Below are positions 6,124-8,258 of a DNA stretch of 8,258 nt, piece after piece. Location: NCBI GenBank assembly GCA_934670175.1, contig CAKUOX010000087.1, positions 1-8,258 of the forward strand. Reading direction: 5' to 3'. Positions within the stretch are counted from its first letter, which is position 1, and each line of letters starts with the position of its first letter. Under the pieces are notes generated by a model. The model saw only the letters and a list, made by a program, of their open reading frames with translations, ran no database searches and had not been told where the DNA came from. This DNA comes from an uncultured Clostridia bacterium. Lineage in GTDB: Bacteria; Bacillota; Clostridia; Christensenellales; Aristaeellaceae. The position numbers were made by a program, and so were the translations under genes.

Positions 6124-7884
6124 TCAGCCTTCGTCGCCAAATATGTTATCCCTGTCGGGATCACTCTTGGGAGCCAATGGCAGCGTGATCAGGAATTCCG
6201 TGCCCTCGCCGAGCTTGGAATGCACCTCGATCTCGCCGTTCATGGAGCGAACGATGTGCTTCACGATCGCAAGTCCAAGACCCGTGCCCCCCATCTGGCG
6301 GGAACGTCCCTTGTCGACGCGATAGAAGCGCTCGAACAGGCGCGGCAGGTTTTCCTCGGCAATGCCGATGCCCGTATCGGAGATGGCGATATTGGCCTCC
6401 TCGCCGTTTGAGAACACCTGCACCGTTACCGAGCCGCCGGGCTTGTTGTACTTGATGGCGTTTTCGATCAGGTTGATCAGCATCTGCTCCACGCGGTCGG
6501 AATTGCCCATGATGTTCACAGGCTCGCTGTTCATGTGGCAATCGATGGTGACCTGCTTCTCGCCCGCATGGATCGAGAGCATATCCGCCACATCAAACGC
6601 CATTTTATCCAGCCGCAGCCGCTCGATGGTCACCTCGTCGCTGCCGGATTCCAGCTTGCTGATGGAGAGTATATCGTTGATCAGGCGCGTCAGGCGCTCG
6701 GTCTCCAGCATAATGATGCGCAGGAACTTGTGCGCCATGGGCGGATTATCGATCGCACCGTTTTCAAGCGTTTCGACAAAGCCGCGAATGGACGTCAGCG
6801 GCGTCTTGAGCTCGTGGGAGACGTTGGCGGCAAAATCCGTTCGCACCTGCTCCAGGCGGCGGATCTCGGTAATATCTTCGACCATCGCCAGCGCGCCGAC
6901 CACCTTGCCGTCGTTGCGCATGGGCGAAACGTAGAGCCTGAGCGGCCTGTGTCCGCGGCGCTCGGCGGTTCTGGCAGCGACCTCGTTGGTGTAGACGCCG
7001 CCCTGACGCATCGCCTCTACGAACACATCGTCGATCTTCACGTCCTTGGACGCCTCGGTCACGCTCTTGCCCTCGGGATTGCCGATCATGCCCAGCAGCT
7101 TTTTGGCCACCGGCGTCACCAGTATGACCTTCAGGTTTTCATCCACCGCGATAATGCCGTTCTGCATCTGATTCATTACGACATTCAGGGCATTGTTGCG
7201 GCTGGCCTGCTTGACCACGCGATCCTGTATACGGCCGATAATGGCATTGTAAACGCCCACATCGACGCTCTTGCCGACGATGGGCTCGATTCTGGAATCA
7301 AACTTGCCGTCGGAGAAGCTGTCCAGCGTCTGCATGACCTGAGCCGCCAGCTTTTCCTTCTGATCCATGCTGCGCAGCACGATCAGCAGGTAAACCAGCA
7401 GCACCAGCGCCGCAGCGACCGTCACGATCATCTGTTTACTTCTTAAAAATACCTGTAACCCTGTGACACATTCCCTGGATATGAGCAAAAAATCGCCATC
7501 TTCAAACTGATAGATGGCGTAGAATGCTTCCTTGCCCTCGGCGTTGCTGTGGGCATATACAGCGGCTCTTCCGGCGCGGGCGCTGGCGAAATCCTCCTCC
7601 GTTGGCTGCATCAGCAGCTCGCCGGAGGTATAAGTAGACTCCTCGGTCGCGCTGTAATAGCTGATCGAGAGACCCTTTCCGGCAAGCAGCGTCGCCGCCA
7701 TGCCCAGGCGCTCATCGGGGGCAACGCCCTCGAAGGAAGCGCCACAGGCCTGACGCGCCAGAGAAAGCTCGTCCTTATAATAAATATTTTCGCGCTGCGC
7801 AATTACAGAGCAATTTTGAACCAACAGAAAGCCGAGAACAACCAGTGTCAACAGGGTCACAATCGTTGCGACCCTTGTTCTCAT
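6124..7884 (-). CDS. Sensor histidine kinase, PhoR/WalK-like
   Basis: This membrane sensor kinase of 586 residues should phosphorylate the response regulator encoded immediately upstream. Domains in order are: a first membrane helix at about 5-23, an extracytoplasmic sensor region at about 24-150, a second helix at about 151-170, a HAMP-like linker to about 225, a PAS-like domain at about 230-340, a dimerisation/phosphoacceptor domain with SHELKTP and phosphorylated H357, and the ATPase domain. The ATPase domain shows the N box ENAIKY (E474, N475), the G1 box DTGIG at 503-507, the F box FERFYRV at 517-523 and the G2 box GGTGLGL at 532-538. All catalytic motifs are intact. The architecture matches PhoR-type phosphate sensors and their relatives. 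The usual phosphate transporter (pst) genes do not follow in this window, so the signal is open. The ATG overlaps the regulator stop codon as ATGA (7881-7884), with AGGAGA 7 bases upstream, indicating coupled translation. Confidence 0.95.
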   Translation of the reverse strand: MRTRVATIVTLLTLVVLGFLLVQNCSVIAQRENIYYKDELSLARQACGASFEGVAPDERLGMAATLLAGKGLSISYYSATEESTYTSGELLMQPTEEDFASARAGRAAVYAHSNAEGKEAFYAIYQFEDGDFLLISRECVTGLQVFLRSKQMIVTVAAALVLLVYLLIVLRSMDQKEKLAAQVMQTLDSFSDGKFDSRIEPIVGKSVDVGVYNAIIGRIQDRVVKQASRNNALNVVMNQMQNGIIAVDENLKVILVTPVAKKLLGMIGNPEGKSVTEASKDVKIDDVFVEAMRQGGVYTNEVAARTAERRGHRPLRLYVSPMRNDGKVVGALAMVEDITEIRRLEQVRTDFAANVSHELKTPLTSIRGFVETLENGAIDNPPMAHKFLRIIMLETERLTRLINDILSISKLESGSDEVTIERLRLDKMAFDVADMLSIHAGEKQVTIDCHMNSEPVNIMGNSDRVEQMLINLIENAIKYNKPGGSVTVQVFSNGEEANIAISDTGIGIAEENLPRLFERFYRVDKGRSRQMGGTGLGLAIVKHIVRSMNGEIEVHSKLGEGTEFLITLPLAPKSDPDRDNIFGDEG

Positions 7885-8258
7885 AGGCGATTCTCCTGAC
7901 GATCGTTGAACTTATAGCCTACGCCGCGAATGGTTTCGATATAATGCGCGTCGTCGCCCAGCTTCTGGCGGATATGACGGATATGCACATCTACCGTACG
8001 GGTCTCGCCATAGAACTCATAGCCCCAGATGCGATCCAGCAGGAAATCGCGGGTGAGCACCTTGCCGCGGCTGAGCACCAGCAGCTTGAGCAGCTCGAAC
8101 TCCTTGAGCGTCAGCGAGAGCTTTTCGCCGTTGCGGAAGGCTTCATAATTGCCTACATCAATGGTCAGACCGCCGACGTGCAGAATGCCTTCTTCCTCAT
8201 TCTGCGGTGCGGCGCGGCGCAGCAGCGCCTTTACGCGGGCGATCAGCTCGCGAACGGA
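7881..8258 (-). CDS. OmpR/PhoB-family response regulator, C-terminal part (N-terminus outside window)
   Basis: The last 125 residues of a DNA-binding response regulator are visible, with an open frame from the window edge to the TGA at 7883-7881. The visible part starts at SVRELIARVKALLRR, the helix that ends the receiver domain and links to the DNA-binding domain. The receiver domain with its phosphorylated aspartate is therefore off the right edge. A winged-helix output domain follows: the wing and sheet region IDVGNYEAFRNGEKLSLT, then LKEFELLKLL, then the recognition-helix segment TRTVDVHIRHIRQKLG, and the closing IETIRGVGYKF, all typical of PhoB/WalR/PhoP regulators. It overlaps the histidine-kinase gene by ATGA and is the first visible gene of this operon. 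Its target promoters cannot be inferred; the downstream kinase and TraX genes may be part of its own autoregulated unit. Confidence 0.94.
   Translation of the reverse strand, partial: SVRELIARVKALLRRAAPQNEEEGILHVGGLTIDVGNYEAFRNGEKLSLTLKEFELLKLLVLSRGKVLTRDFLLDRIWGYEFYGETRTVDVHIRHIRQKLGDDAHYIETIRGVGYKFNDRQENRL

Noticed and set aside
5305..6411. A 368-codon open frame on the plus strand, with similar frames at 6535-7446 and 1640-2314
   Set aside because: These are antisense to the sugar kinase, histidine kinase and ATPase, all of which carry full family motifs on the minus strand.
6124..8258. Naming the two-component pair phoB/phoR
   Set aside because: The domain layout agrees, but the receiver domain is off the window and no phosphate-uptake genes follow, so WalRK-like or other relatives cannot be excluded.

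Overview
The window looks like chromosomal DNA from a GC-rich Firmicute, probably a clostridium. By eye GC is in the high fifties. Ribosome-binding sites are strong AGGAGG-type, the promoter is a classic sigma-A type, and the two-component proteins are PhoB/PhoR-like Firmicute forms. The substrate-binding protein has a signal peptide ending in Ala-Leu-Ala then Glu-Gly, a style I associate with Christensenellales-like clostridia; this lineage guess is inference from style, not an alignment. All eight genes lie on the minus strand, so transcription runs from high to low coordinates. The long plus-strand reading frames are antisense shadows. There are no tRNA, rRNA, CRISPR or insertion sequences, and no gene-free stretch over 300 bases; the two largest gaps are about 160 and 176 bases.

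Region 1 (8258 to 4406) is the end of one transcription unit whose promoter lies outside the window. It holds the C-terminal half of an OmpR/PhoB-family response regulator, its sensor histidine kinase (start and stop overlap as ATGA), a zinc-motif ROK sugar kinase of the fructokinase type (33-base gap), and a TraX-family membrane protein (14-base gap). A near-perfect stem-loop of about 15 base pairs follows TraX and closes the unit.

Region 2 (4278 to below 1) is a second unit with its own well-formed promoter (TTGATT, 17 bases, TATAAT). Its genes are, in order, an inositol-monophosphatase-family phosphatase, a periplasmic-type substrate-binding protein, an ABC ATPase with a C-terminal TOBE-like region, and a fused two-domain permease that runs off the left edge. 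The transporter belongs to the broad ferric-iron / hexose-phosphate / aminoethylphosphonate group (FbpABC, AfuABC, PhnSTU-like). The binding protein lacks the adjacent tyrosine pair that holds iron in FbpA, and the first gene is a phosphatase. A phosphorylated organic ligand is therefore at least as plausible as iron. A stem-loop between the binding-protein gene and the ATPase gene, plus a weak ribosome-binding site for the ATPase, would give much more binding protein than membrane complex.

I do not see a clearly unprecedented system. The points most worth following are the phosphatase-led transporter operon, the paired inverted repeats and palindrome upstream of its promoter, and the operon linking a PhoR-like sensor to a sugar kinase and a TraX homologue.
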